Positions 10,639 through 22,480 of a DNA stretch of 64,000 nt are shown here, one piece after another (positions within the stretch are counted from its first letter, which is position 1; each line of letters begins with the position of its first letter). Made by a program: the position numbers and the translations under genes. A model generated the notes under the pieces. That model saw only the letters and a list, made by a program, of their open reading frames with translations, had not been told where the DNA came from and did no database searches. The stretch lies in NCBI GenBank assembly GCA_009192285.1, contig CM018604.1, positions 2,852,001 through 2,916,000 on the forward strand, in the 5' to 3' direction. Source of the DNA: Morchella semilibera. Its lineage: Eukaryota; Ascomycota; Pezizomycetes; Pezizales; Morchellaceae.

Positions 10639-11763
10639 TTAAGCCTTACACTCTTCCCTCGCCCCCACCAGCATCTCTCCCCCCTCTACTTCTACCTCCA
10701 TAACCCTAATCTTCCTCAGGACAGAGTCCTGTGGGACGCATAGGCCCAGTCTATGAAAATAGTCCCTATGCGCCCACAGTATCTGTAATGCATCCACGCT
10801 GCCCCCCGCAGAACACTCTGGGTCCTCCGCTCCCACACACAGCCTCACATCACAGCGCGTGAACGGCAGCGATGTCTTCTCAATATAGTACTCGCCGCTA
10901 TGTTGTCGATACCCCCACGCTTCCAGTGGTACTAGCGGCACCGGGTCATCTACGTGCGTAACCCGCCGATATGTCCTCTCGTCAAACCGCGCGTCAAAGT
11001 ACTCTGCGAGCCCCTGGTTCCCCACGCGCGGCTCACCAAAGGTTGTCACCACGGGTGCCCACCCGCGGCCCTTGTAGTCGAGTGCCGCGAGCGCCGCTAC
11101 GGCGCCCCCTAGCGAGTGTCCGACGAGCGTGAGCTCGTACTCGGGGTTGTCCCTGCGGAGTTCCGCGACCACGTCGCTGATGATGGCATTTGTATGCGAC
11201 CAGGACTGCAGGAAGCCCGAGTGGACCAGGCAGTCGTCGCACTTGTCGCGGATGGCAGAGTGGCCGTCGGACGGGTAGGGAACGTACTCCTGCTTGTTGA
11301 ACGCAAGGTCGGCAAGCGCGTTCGCGACGCTGTAAGTGCCGCGGAAGGCGACGATGATGCGAGGCGGAGAGGGCGGGTGCGAGAGCGCTATGAAGCCACA
11401 GGAGTCGGAGAGCGTGGCGCCGGTGTTGAAGGTCTGGATGAGTTCGAAGGTTGGGAAGTCACGACAGAAGGAGGGACATTGGAAGGGAGGAGTGATGCCG
11501 GGGGCGAGGGTACCGACGCAGTAGGCGATATCGACGATTCGGGAGAGGGACTCGAGGTCTGCAAAGAGTTCTTCTGAGATGGGGGGGTTACGGGGTGGAG
11601 GTTTGTGGGGAGAGGAAGAGGTTAGGGGGGATTGGGGGACATCGTGGAGAGGGCTGGGTACGGCGGAGGTGAGGAGGGAGGAGGGCTGCAGTGTTAGCAG
11701 CAGCAAAAGGAGGTGGGAGAGGGGGGTCTTGAGGGGATGGAGGAACATCTGGGTTCTTGTCAC
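10639..11763 (-). CDS. Secreted class 3 (alpha/beta hydrolase) lipase
   Basis: Predicted extracellular triacylglycerol lipase or esterase of the Lipase_3 family. Single exon, 374 residues. The N-terminus has a hydrophobic signal region (HLLLLLLTLQPSSLLTSAVP) followed by a Pro/Ser-rich segment. The core contains IIVAFRGTYSVANALADL, the nucleophile elbow LVGHSLGGAVAALAALDY with Ser about 217, TTFGEPRVGN, the acidic residue in THVDDPVPLVPL near 272, and the catalytic His in WAHRDYF near 332. Two ATGs lie close together (residues 1 and 6); either leaves a signal peptide. Upstream on the coding strand is a long pyrimidine tract. Substrate preference cannot be read from sequence; feruloyl-esterase-like activity is possible. 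It lies tail-to-tail with the syntaxin gene and head-to-head with the SPP2-like gene. Confidence 0.93.
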   Translation of the reverse strand: MTRTQMFLHPLKTPLSHLLLLLLTLQPSSLLTSAVPSPLHDVPQSPLTSSSPHKPPPRNPPISEELFADLESLSRIVDIAYCVGTLAPGITPPFQCPSFCRDFPTFELIQTFNTGATLSDSCGFIALSHPPSPPRIIVAFRGTYSVANALADLAFNKQEYVPYPSDGHSAIRDKCDDCLVHSGFLQSWSHTNAIISDVVAELRRDNPEYELTLVGHSLGGAVAALAALDYKGRGWAPVVTTFGEPRVGNQGLAEYFDARFDERTYRRVTHVDDPVPLVPLEAWGYRQHSGEYYIEKTSLPFTRCDVRLCVGAEDPECSAGGSVDALQILWAHRDYFHRLGLCVPQDSVLRKIRVMEVEVEGGEMLVGAREECKA

Positions 11764-13175
11764 TTGGTTCTTCTTCTTCTCTGGAGGTGAATGAGGAGAG
11801 GCATGAGGGGAGGGGGGGGGGGAGGGAGAGAGATGAGAGGGGGCAAGGAGGAGGAGGAGGAGGAGGAAGGCGGAGGAGAAGATGTAGGTGTTATGTTATA
11901 GATTATACTTAATTATAACCGCCAATTCAATCCGTTGAGTGTTGAGCACGCGGCGACACCCAACAATGTGTTAAAAGGTGTAGATGATGAGCATTACCCC
12001 CGTCTTTTGTAGAACGAGGCCCTACTGCCTGATCTCTGTGGGGTTGCAACAGCCGAGTTGATGATATTGCCAATGCGGTTCTATAGCCATAGAGCATGAT
12101 TTAGGAAGTCTTTCCCCTCCACCCAATAGGCGGTGGGCGGACCCCAGCTGACGGTGCTTAAACCTTGAGTATCTTATGTAGATACCAGATGGATCTGAGC
12201 AAGGATCGAGGTGCAGTTCGGTGTCACCTACAGTTGTTATGTTATATGTGAGCTGATATTAGATTGCAGTAGTCTGGGGAAGTAAGGTATACAACACCGG
12301 TATTTGTATATTGCCACTCATTCTAATCCAGATGAAAAGGACGATAATAATGCCATCCAGGGGGTCTGGGGTTGTGATATCTTCTTGCCGACTGTAACCT
12401 TTTCCTGAAGTAAGTACATGTCTCTGAAACAGACAGCATGGATATGCAGCATGATGGACTCTCAGTCGACATCAGATGACCGTCGAGTCTTGAACCTCAG
12501 CAGGCATTCACGCGCATACTTCATTCGGAGCGCACATGTGGGCACTTGTATGGTAGTGCCCCGGGCTACATGTAGCTGCGTATACAAGGTAACAATATAT
12601 CTGTCCCTATTAACATGTATGTACATGATGTATCTGTCCTGTAAATTAACCCCCTTCTGGGGATTCTTCATCTCGATCTCGATCTTGATTGAGATCACTC
12701 ATCATCATCTATCCGCAGCAAGGGCCGCCACACACCGCATCCCGGAGAAAGCAGTGGTTCCTGCATCCCTTTGGGGGTCCACTGCAAGTTTTAGCGGTTG
12801 GCTGTTTGACTGATAGATATATCATCCCATAAAGTCCAGTCAAACCAGGGAGGGACGTTAAGGTCAGCCTTTAAAAACCTCCAGCGATATCGTATGCTTA
12901 GTAATAGGCTGTCGAGTGCCTATGGAATCAAATTATAGACGTCTGTATGAATTGCTCCTGGATAGCTAGAGAGAAGGTCGGTCAGTGCCAGTGCTCCAAA
13001 TATCAATAATAAGTAATGATGGACTAATCTGGATTAGTGGTCACGTGAGTGTTGGTATTTGCCAAGTCATATCATATCCAAATCCCGTAGTCAGTGTCAT
13101 CTCATCTTCAACTTATCTCACCAGCTTAAACAACTTACCTATTTCCTTCGGCACTCCCACATAGAGTACATCGCC
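11764..13175. other. Divergent intergenic, lipase to SPP2-like gene
   Basis: Shared upstream region of two divergent genes. Next to the lipase start there is a G/GGA-rich block at 11770-11880 with G11 at 11812-11822, which is pyrimidine-rich on the lipase strand. TACATGTA occurs at 12567. The ORF at 12418-12813 resembles nothing known. Immediately before the SPP2 start the DNA is C/T-rich. Confidence 0.65.
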
Positions 13176-14537
13176 ATGACTGACCCCCCAAAACCATCCT
13201 TCTCACTCTCCCTTGGGCCCGTAAAGTCCAAACCCCCCACGCGCAAGCCCCCCAGTACCTTTGCCGCCAAACGTTCCGCCGCCCACCTCGACTCCGACGA
13301 CGAGGACGATGCCGAAGACACCCACACAGCCAAAGTGCAGCTCGTCACAGCCTTTGATACCACCCGCGGCGGCGCCGTTGACCTCAACAACGCACCGGAG
13401 GAAAAGGGCCCTCTCGTCATACCCAAGCTCTCGAATCGCAACTGGCGTGAAGAGGCAGAGCGTCGTCGCGGTGGAAAAAAGGCTATATATCTGCCCCCCG
13501 AGGCGCTCGCGAAGCAGCAGGGTGGACTGAAGCCGGAGGATCTGGTCGAGACGGATAAAATTGAGCAGAAGTATGGGCTGCAGGTGTTTGAGCGCAAGGA
13601 AGAGGAGCAGGACGCGGGGGTAGAGGAAGCAGCGGCACCTATGGACGCGCCACCACCACAGCCGGAGAAACAGCAGACGGAGGAGGAGCTCGCGCTAGCC
13701 TCGCTCCTTCGCGGGGATGCCCCAGCGCCCTCGACACTCGTACTTGCGCCCACTGCAGCATCTGGCGGTAACGACTGGCGCGCCGCCCGCGCCGCGGCCG
13801 GGAACGAGGATGCCGCGTTCAAGACGGATGTCGCGAGCCGGCCGGAGATGGCCACGCTGGAAGACTACGCCGCGGTCCCCGTCGAGGAGTTTGGGGCTGC
13901 GCTGCTCCGTGGCATGGGTTGGAAGGAGGGCGACGAGGTCGGCAAGCGCCGGGGCACGGCGGTGAAGCCGCGGGTAGTGGAGAGGCGCGCGGCGTTCCTG
14001 GGAATTGGCGCGAAGGCAAAGGAGGAGGTGATGGAGCTGGGGACATGGGGGAAGGGCGATAAGAAGAGTCGCAGGCGGCGCCAGGACACCACGTATATTC
14101 CCGTGGTCATGGTCGATAAGAAGACGGGGAAGGTTGTAGATCCCACGGAGGTTGAGGCGAGGGAGAAGGAGAAGGAGAAGGAGAAGGGCGTGGATGGGAA
14201 GAGGTGGGATAGGGGTGAGGAGAACGGGCGAAAGGAAGAGAATGGCCGCGGCGCCGAGGCACAGAAGAGGGAGCGGTCGAGGGAACGGGACCAGGACCGC
14301 GATAGAGAAAGGGATAGAGATCGCAGGGAGCGGAGAGGGAGCTACGACTCCTCGGACCGCCGCCGCAGGGACCGCGAGCGCTCGAAGGACCGTAGTAGCG
14401 GCGGCAAAGACCGAGACCGGGACCGGGACCGGGAGCGCAGGCGCGGAGACGACGGCCGTGATAGGAGAAGAGGCGATGAGCGCCGGGGAGACGATGGTAG
14501 GAGCAGAAGGGACCGTGATAGACGGGATAGACGTTAA
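13176..14537 (+). CDS. SPP2: G-patch pre-mRNA splicing factor, SPP2/GPKOW-like
   Basis: Likely partner of the DEAH helicase Prp2 in spliceosome activation, in the nucleus. Single exon; the ATG at 13176 gives 453 residues. Order: basic/acidic N-terminus (MTDPPKPSFSLSLGPVKSK, then DSDDEDDAED), a conserved segment VIPKLSNRNWREEAERRR and AIYLPPEALAKQ at about 81-113, and the G-patch EEFGAALLRGMGWKEGDEVG through AAFLGIGAKAKEE at about 237-285. The last 110 or so residues are RD/RE-rich with RS-type character. The frame is open upstream of 13176 but contains no earlier ATG. The charged tail is long compared with yeast Spp2 and more like metazoan GPKOW. Family assignment rests on the G-patch sequence plus the upstream conserved block. 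Confidence 0.85.
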   Translation: MTDPPKPSFSLSLGPVKSKPPTRKPPSTFAAKRSAAHLDSDDEDDAEDTHTAKVQLVTAFDTTRGGAVDLNNAPEEKGPLVIPKLSNRNWREEAERRRGGKKAIYLPPEALAKQQGGLKPEDLVETDKIEQKYGLQVFERKEEEQDAGVEEAAAPMDAPPPQPEKQQTEEELALASLLRGDAPAPSTLVLAPTAASGGNDWRAARAAAGNEDAAFKTDVASRPEMATLEDYAAVPVEEFGAALLRGMGWKEGDEVGKRRGTAVKPRVVERRAAFLGIGAKAKEEVMELGTWGKGDKKSRRRRQDTTYIPVVMVDKKTGKVVDPTEVEAREKEKEKEKGVDGKRWDRGEENGRKEENGRGAEAQKRERSRERDQDRDRERDRDRRERRGSYDSSDRRRRDRERSKDRSSGGKDRDRDRDRERRRGDDGRDRRRGDERRGDDGRSRRDRDRRDRR

Positions 14538-17500
14538 TATTGGTTTTTGACATTACAGTGTAGCTTAACTTTGTTTTAAAAATTAGCTCTTTTTTTTATA
14601 TTCTTATTCTCATTTTCTTTTGGGGGGTTGAGATGTACGATATCGATAGGAGGCTGGCTGTAATCATTGCATGTGTGTGGCGGTTTGATAATGGCTTATG
14701 TTTGCTCTTTTGTGCGTGTGTGCGTGTAGAGGAGAGACAGTTGGGTAGTAGAAGTCGGGAGTGGAGTGGCCGAGTGATCGTCTGTGAGTGGGATGGACAC
14801 CCACCCACTCATTCACTTACTCACTCGGAGTAACTAAGATATACATATATATATAATAGAAGATAACCCGTTACTGTCCTTGGTCCCCCCACTCCCCTCC
14901 TCTTAATCTGGGGTGCACTGGCTAAGTACATGTACCTACATGTAACCACTACATGTAGTTGCCGGGGAAGTTTAGCACCTGGCCAGTGGCCAGTGGGTGT
15001 AACACTTCGACTGCTGGCCCAGCACCGGGGGCTCGCATCCCTCATCGAGAGGTTATAGTTCAAGCCGGGGGGTGGGAGTACATACCCCTATGGCAGGGAC
15101 TGGCTTTTTGGCCATTTTTTGGTACATAGGTACATGTATGTATTTCCTATATCCGACTCCGGTCCTTGGCTGGTTGCTATGGTGGGCGGGTTAGGTTTAT
15201 TGTTCTTGGCCGGGAGCTTTGTAAAAACCTCTGTTCAGGTAGAGAAGTACGTACATGTATACATCAATTGCAATTGCTGTATGGACCTTGTACCTTCTTC
15301 TTCTTCTCCTTTTAATTTTGCACGGGGTTGTCAACCCCCCCCCCCCCCCGGCCCCTTGGGATGGATGATATGTGGTTTGGTTAGCCCTGAGTGAGTGCGT
15401 TCTGCACTTGTATTGGAGCTTGAGTCTGAGGATGTATATACATGTAGTTACATGTACTTCATGTAGGAAGTATGTACCTAGGGGCGCCAGAAAGCGATGC
15501 AGCGACTCAGTTTACCACTCATAATTTCAATCCACGACACGTGACCCAATTTTGACCTTAATGAAGCAACAATATTTGATACATGTAGTAAAGAGAGCAG
15601 AAAGAATATATTTTCTGATTACATACGCATCCAAGTAAAAGAAATTAAGGTGCTTGCGAATTCACCAAGTCCCAAGCCCTTGCATCACCCCTGGGCACAT
15701 TCATGACCCCCAGCCCATAGCCATGAAGCCGCTGGCTGGGTCGGGTCGTGTTGGGCTGGGGGACGCATATATAATACATGTAGCCACTCAGCTGCCTGTC
15801 AACTCAAGCATACGTCACGTACCTACGCCCATCCCATCCAATCCCATACTTGTGTACGCACGTATACGACCCGCTGGGGAGCCAGTGTCTCAACGCACCA
15901 CCTACAATTGCAACAGAGGGTGGTGGGTAGAGGGAAGGGGCAACGCAGTGTGGATCGGATACATAGCCAGTGGTTAGCGTGGGGGTTAGAATGCACGGTT
16001 TGGTGGCTGGCGGCCAGCTGATATCACAGACCCTGAGCTGTATCGTTCTGACCCAGAGTACGTTGGGTATTGGGTACGTCGAACTTCAGCCTTGGCGGAT
16101 GTGGAAGAACTGCCTGGGCTCTGGCTCGGAGGTGCCCCTCCATATCTGCGCGTATTACTGTTCTTGGCTCTCTTTGCTGCTCGTTTACTGGTTAGGATGG
16201 GAGGCTCGCAATGGAGGCTTTGGCAGAGTGCAAGCTCTCTGCATTAACGTTGACTAGCAACTACAAAGTCTCAGTAAGGTAGGTTGCATATGTAGCATAA
16301 CATGTAGGTACATACATGTACCTAAAGGCGCCGTATCCATGACAGGTGGCGAGTGATATCCTATGATGCAACCACCGGCATAGATATAGTACTGCCTTGC
16401 GCACCCCTGGGGGGTGAAGGGATAAACGTAGTTGGTTTGACTGTTTTTCCTAGTCTTGGTTTTTTCTTTTGTCACTTTCCTTGCTTGGCATACCCGAACC
16501 TTAAGAGCAGAGTTATTTGCGCTATTTCCCATTGCCCTACGCCTCGCCGGTGATGAAGGTAGCGTCCCCATGAGTCATGCTACTCTGTTTCTCGCTAAAC
16601 AATGCAGTCATAATTCATCACTCGCCCGCCCACCACCCACCAGGTCTCTGATCATGAACCGCCACAACACCGCCGCCCTCAGAGTTATATAGGTTTTTAT
16701 CAGATTGATAAAAATTTATTCGGGCAGTGTCCAATGTCTGCCTCTGTGTGTACGTGTGTGCGTCCACGCATCCACCCACGCGTCACCATATATCTGCCGC
16801 GAGTCCCGTTTTATTTTTAAGGATCACAGGGAGGGAAAAAGGTTTCAAACAGCTTAAATTCGAGCCGCACAGGGGCAGAGTTAGGAGGAAAGCAATGCCG
16901 AGTTGGTTGTTGCACCCCACTGTGTAGCACCAAGAAATCATTCCCGTAGTACATGTAGGTACTTTAGTTCCTGGCGGTTACAGCTGGAAGAGGAGATGAC
17001 AGGGGGGCGCCGCTCTCACACGAAACATCCTTCACCGAGGCCGTGGCAATGGAGGCAAACACTTGGACTGGTCGATAGCTCAGTAGGTTAGTGGGAGTAG
17101 GGACTGGAATGCGACATCCCCTTTTCCATGCACAATGGAAGTTTTTCAGGCCAGATTCAACCGCTTTGTCGTTCAGGTGCATACTAAATATTACCTAGGC
17201 GACAGCAAGCTATCGCATGCAGAGAGGCTCAGACAAACGATTCTGTCATTATGCGTTCGTCATCAGCATGTCCGTTGCAATGGTAAAATCGCCCGCAGAA
17301 CAAACAAAAAAACACTGAGATCTGAATCCGATCTAGGAACTGGGGGGGGGGGGAGGTGCGCGTGTGGTAAAGTTCTCAGCCACGATATTCGCAAGTCCGC
17401 TTGCATTGAGATATATATCCAGGGGGGGTAAAGTGTGGGGTTTTTTTTTCTGCCCTAGAAAAATCTGGGGGGAGGACGGAAATTCCGTATGAAAAGTATT

Positions 17501-18664
17501 ATTTATATCCAAAACGAGGGCGCAGGGCCGGCAAGAAACATGACAGAACGGAAGGGAAGCTCGTGGTGGTCGGAGACTGTCCCGAGAGCTATTGATGCAC
17601 ACACAGACATAAAGTGTCCTACGATGGGATTTTAGTCAGCCACATAGAGAGCTTGATTTCCTGATTGATTTTAGAAAAGACTTGACAGAAAAAAGGATAG
17701 GGTATGACTTTGAATAGAAGCACTGGGGGGTAGTGGTGGTGGAAGGATGTTGTCGGCAGGTACAGGTAGGCAGGTGGCCCAAGCTTGTGAGTGGTCGAGG
17801 GGGAGGCTGGAATAGTTGAGGACACCAAGTACTGCTGTATTGTATCGCGTGCCATGACCACATATCCACCAAACGGGATCTCATGATTCTAGATGTCAGT
17901 GTGTCGTTTGTTTCTACTCTGCTCCTACATACTATTGTATGATCTAAACTCCACTGGATCTCAGATCCACAATTTGATTGATTGGCACAGAAAAAAAAGG
18001 TACATACTTCTTATATCACCACACGGTGCAGCAACAGAGCGGACCTCATCCATCCTGTATGTATGTAGTTTGCCGAGACAGGAACCCCTCCATCGTTGCT
18101 TCATCCATCTTCCTCCCCCCCCCCCCCGGTCACATCCATCACTTCGATAGGATACCAAAGGTGGCAGAAAGCAGGTGACCCACCGGCCCTAAATCCCAAC
18201 CCTCAAACGACCACCTCCGTCCCACCGACATCACCGTCTAAGCTGCGAGTCTACCCCCATTTCACACAACAACCACCACCACCCATCGCTTCAACTACAA
18301 ACTACATATCAGACTTCTTCCTCTTCCTCTTCTTCCTTTTTATTGCCCAGCAGTGGTAGCAGTAGTAGTAGCTGTCTACAACCTGGCCCTTTCAATACCC
18401 GCGTTCCTGGTTCCCCTGCTATCAACCACTTATACTTGGGTGTTAATCTTGTTCTATGACAAAGACAAAAGGACATAGATAAACAGCAAGACCAGAGCCC
18501 CCCACCCCACCAATACCCACCAGACGGCCACAGTACAGCACCATCTAATAAGTCTGAACTAACTACCCTTCTCCTCATATTTAATCACACAAAGCGTCAA
18601 AGAAAGTCGACTTTTCATTAACAGGTGGAAGTCTCTGTGGCACGTCTCGGCCGTCGCCGCCATC
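14538..18664. other. 4.1-kb intergenic region rich in palindromes and repeats
   Basis: No supported gene. It has the window's densest TACATGTA cluster (14927, 14937, 14950, 15131, 15252, 15439, 15449, 15580, 15775, 16313, 16950), a C15 run at 15335-15349, G12 at 17342-17353 and C13 at 18115-18127. tRNA-like fragments lie at 14767, 14980-15080 and 17069. The last 500 nt before the ArfGAP start is C/A-rich with CACC and CTTC repeats, probably promoter and leader. Confidence 0.6.
14980..15080 (+). repeat. Candidate tRNA-derived SINE relic 1
   Basis: An A-box-like element (TGGCCAGTGGGTGTAACAC, 14987) is followed about 60 nt later by a B-box-like element (GGTTATAGTTCAAGCC, 15051), then GGGGGGTGGGAGTA. 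The same terminal block, AGCCCGGGGGGTGGGGGTA, ends a second A/B-box segment at 61849-61940. The match is by eye only. Confidence 0.4.
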
Positions 18665-21600
18665 ATGGGCAACGTGAGTGGGAAGCTCGAGGATGGGCCA
18701 ACTTTGTATTTAAGTGATCAATTTAGACGTATGCACCCCAGGTTTATCCTTCTCTGTGTTGTCGCTTCAGACACCGCATGCGACTCTCTGCGCAACACCG
18801 CTGACCGTTGCCGCTTCATTTTTTTGTTCGTTGGGTCTCACAGTGTCAATTGCATCTCTGGTGATTACAAATGCGCGCCAGAGAATTGTTTTGAAGATTG
18901 GTCCAAACTCGTTCCCGTCCACAAAAATCACTGCGAAAAAGGACCTGGGCGACGAATCTTTGGTGGAGTTCGTACAGGTCCGAATGGTTCCCGAGCCTGT
19001 GGTGGTGTGGTATGGCGTTTCTGACCAGAATTTAGGATCCGGACCCACAATCTCAAACTCCGTTATTGCTGAAGCTGTGCAATGACGACGATCTTTTCTT
19101 TAACTTCAAGTTTAATATAAGACAGCGGGGAGATCCTATTAAAGGGACGATTTCCGATACAAATATTAGTGGACTGACCTTTGCTATCGCATCTAATGGC
19201 CGAGATCTTGAGAATCTTGTCACTCGGGAGTTCCATGCAGACCCTAACCTACACAAGAACCCTAATGTCAATTTAATAGGGGACTTTTCTACCGAAGGTT
19301 CTAATTCAATAGAATTTGAGTGGAAGTGGAGGTGGAGACCCCCACAGGGTGCCGAAGAGAGGAGAGGTTTTGGATGGAGAAACACTTGCAGTGTACGGCT
19401 GAGCTACCCCCAGAAGTGGACTGCCGAAGCTAATTGAGCCCAGTTTTTGGAATACGACCAACGAGCGCACAAGTTGTCGACTTTAGCCCAGTTTTCATTT
19501 TGGGTCCAGAGTAAGCATATCATGGCTCTGTATTAACCGACAAAGCAGGGTTCTAATTTTTTTTTCTACGATAGACACGCCGAAATATTGTCCTCCTTCG
19601 CCGCTACCTGTTTCGGAATTCGGTATCGGCTTCCCGCCGAGGCTACGCACTATTTCTGGCAATTCTCCAGAGTTCAAAGCTGGCGAGAACTCGCCTGATG
19701 AACCACCATCTCCTTTAATAGATTCATTCGATGGTTCAACCTTAGCCTCACTTACCCCTGCGCCTTCGGTTAAGGTGGATAATTGTCCGCGGCCAGTAGA
19801 TAGTGCGATGGCAGAAGATGGGCCGCTGTTTAGGGCTACGATCAAGAGCCTTGAGCAAAAGACTGGAACATTGCGGACCAAGATGAAAAAGGTACTAAAG
19901 AGGGCAGAACAGGCTCGTCAAGCACAGAATTTTTGCAATGAAGCCGTCAGCGGGTTCATGGATGCTTTGCGGGATGCTGCTAGCTCTGGGAATGCATCTG
20001 GTATTCAACCGGCGCTGGACCATTATTTCGAACGGACATATCGTGAAATTCTGCTATTCGAGAGGCAAAATGAAGCAAGTCTTCAAAAATTGATTATTGA
20101 TCCTCTAACAAGATTGTATAACATCGATATCAAACAGGCAGAAGCTAAAAAGAAAGATTTCGAGGAAGAGAGTAGGGATTATTACAATTATGTCAGCAGA
20201 TATTTGGGTATTAGAAACGACTCAGCAAAGGAGAAGAAGAAGCTCGACAGTGAGACAAAATACCAGAGCAAACGCAAGAACTTTGAGCTAAAGAGATTCG
20301 ACTACTGTACGTTCATGCAGGATTTGCATGGTGGAAGGAAGGAGCAGGAAGTGCTTTCACAACTTACTAAATTTGCAGACGCGCAGGCCAGGAGCTACCT
20401 GACCACTGCCAAAAGAGTACAGGAGCTCATGCCACAACTGGAGGCATTGAGTTTCGAGGTAAAGGAGTCAGAGAAGGAGTTTCAAGTTCAAAGGACGGAG
20501 CGCGAGGAGCGAAGACGTGTCTTAGAGAAGAGTGATAAGAACTACACTGAACCGGACAGCGTTCCTCCCTTTATCCCGCCTTCTGTGGTGACTACATATA
20601 ACTCCTCTTATTACGGATCAACACCTGGTGATATACTCGGCCACAATAAGGGATTTGAAAAATTAGGAGTAGGCACCAGCAGTGTCAGGGCGGTGTCCTC
20701 CGGCAGCGAGACAGGGCCCGAGGGCGGCATGTCTCCACCACAGCCGGGTCACGGGCATGGACTTACAGCAAACTCGCAATCTTCACTACTAAACTCCCCC
20801 AGCCAACAAAGTAGTAAGTTCAAGGGTATACGAGATTTGCAGGAGAAGGAGTATAATGGTCTTGGAGTTACCAACGGCGAATCTGAGCGTCGTAAAGAGG
20901 GACTACTCTGGGCCTTGAGTAGGCCCGGTAGTCATGCAGACCCCAAAGGCCTCAATAAACAAGCATGGCATAAGTATGTACACCAGTTCATTCCGTTTAT
21001 GGCAGCGACTGATCAAAACCCCAGGTACTGGGTGGTTCTGGCTGGAGGACAGCTTTATGAATATTCAAACTGGAAACAGAAATTGGATCTTCACAACGAC
21101 CCCATCAATCTCAAGATGGCATCAGTACGTGAAGCACGTAACTCTGATAGACGTTTCTGCTTCGAAGTTGTCACGCCCCAATATAAGCGTGTCTACCAGG
21201 CGACTTCAGAGGATGATATGAACACCTGGATAGGAGCTGTTAATAATGCAGTAAAGAGCACCATTGAGGGAAGTGGATCTGTACGGAACTTTGATACTTC
21301 CCATGTGGAAAACAACGAAGGCCCTGATAAGCTCAAGAATATTCAAACTGCACTTACTGGGAAGGCGCCGCATTACCACCATTCGGTGCATGGCACCAAC
21401 CCGATATCGTATTCGAACTCTTCAAATAATAGTGTTTATAGACGCACCACAGTAGGTGCAAGGCCGATTAATCCCAGGCGTAATAGTAGTAATTTTGGAG
21501 AGGATCCGGAGAAGCTTCTGCAGATGGTCCGAGAGGCGGACCCATGCAATAGTAGCTGTGCGGATTGTGGTAGTCAAGTCAAGACTGAATGGGTTTCCAT

Positions 21601-22480
21601 AAATTTGGGTATTGTCTTGTGCATAGGTATGTGTTCTCGAAGTTTTTTTTTTTGCGCGAGCACGTTCGCCTTATCTTACTTTTTCTCTCGGCGTACAGAA
21701 TGCAGTGGTCTTCACCGTTCCCTCGGAACCCACATCTCTAAAGTCCGCTCACTCACGCTCGATGTCACGTCGTTCACCCCGGATCTTATTGAGCTTCTCT
21801 GTCAAGTTGGAAACAAGGTCTCAAACTCAGTCTGGGAGGCCAAGCTGGATGCAAACCAGCGACCTGACCCAAGGTCCTCCAGGGAGACACGTCTTAAGTT
21901 CATCACATCGAAATATGTTGATCGTGCATGGGTTCAGCCTCTTTCACCAACGCTCTCGCAGTTTGCGTCGCCGGACGAATCCATTCTTGACGCTGTCAAG
22001 AAGAACGACATTGCTAGCTGCCTCTACGCACTCGCTCTCCATGGAAGCCCAAACACCGTCGACCCCGCCACCTCAATCCATGCAATCTTCCTTGCCCTCG
22101 CTGCAGCTGATCCACAGTCCGCCTCAAGCAATGAGCTATCACCGGGCCCTTCTAGCCCACCTCTCAACCCAGTGACATTCCCGGTTGCCGAGCTGCTCTT
22201 GCAGAATGGCGGGGAGATACCATTCCCCTTGCCAGCTGGTGGCCTAAGCCTAGCAGCGAAGAATTACTTGGCAGCAAAAACTGCCAAGAGGACTCCAGTG
22301 ACTCAGAGCAACAGTGATGTGTCAAGATTGAATGCGGAAAAGTATGAAAGCAACACAGGTTTGAGTATGAGCAGTGGGACATCAAGCACAAGAGAGCGCC
22401 AGCAGAAGGAAAAGGAAAGGCTGCAGAAGAGGGTTTCCACGGGCGCAAGGCTCCACCGGGCACCCCAGTTGGAACGATAA
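18665..22480 (+). CDS. BAR-PH-ArfGAP protein, Csx2-like ARF GTPase activator
   Basis: GTPase-activating protein for ARF, acting at membranes in vesicle traffic. Six exons: 18665-18728, 18844-18977, 19036-19392, 19444-19510, 19575-21626 and 21699-22480, giving 1151 residues. The N-terminal region (MGNVSGKLEDGPTLYLSDQF... SLVITNARQRIV... VTREFHADPNLHKNPNVNL) matches the conserved N-terminus of fungal Csx2-type proteins. Next come a BAR-like coiled coil (about 290-525), a PH domain (about 645-770, EGLLWALSRPG to NTWIGAVNNAV) and the ArfGAP zinc finger (from about 860, CADCGSQVKTEW... CIECSGLHRSLGTHISKVRS). The last intron splits the CIEC codons. A degenerate ankyrin-like segment follows. Intron 2 needs a GTCCGA donor, accepted because FVQ|DPDPQSQTP restores the conserved frame. 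All phases sum correctly. Confidence 0.92.

Noticed and set aside
11116-11577. 153-codon plus-strand ORF opposite the lipase gene
   Set aside because: Shadow of the lipase catalytic region on the other strand.
12418-12813. 131-codon ORF upstream of the SPP2-like gene
   Set aside because: No motif, mixed composition, no splice context or leader signals.
13139-13855. 238-codon minus-strand ORF over the SPP2-like gene
   Set aside because: Antisense shadow of a GC-rich coding exon; Ser/Ala-rich with no family features.
14107-14553. 148-codon minus-strand ORF at the SPP2 3' end
   Set aside because: Mirror of the RD/RE-rich repeats; Pro/Ser/Gly low complexity.
17069-17130. tRNA gene starting GGTCGATAGCTCAGTAGG
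   Set aside because: D-arm looks right but no paired acceptor stem, anticodon stem or proper T-loop follows; treated as a SINE-like relic.
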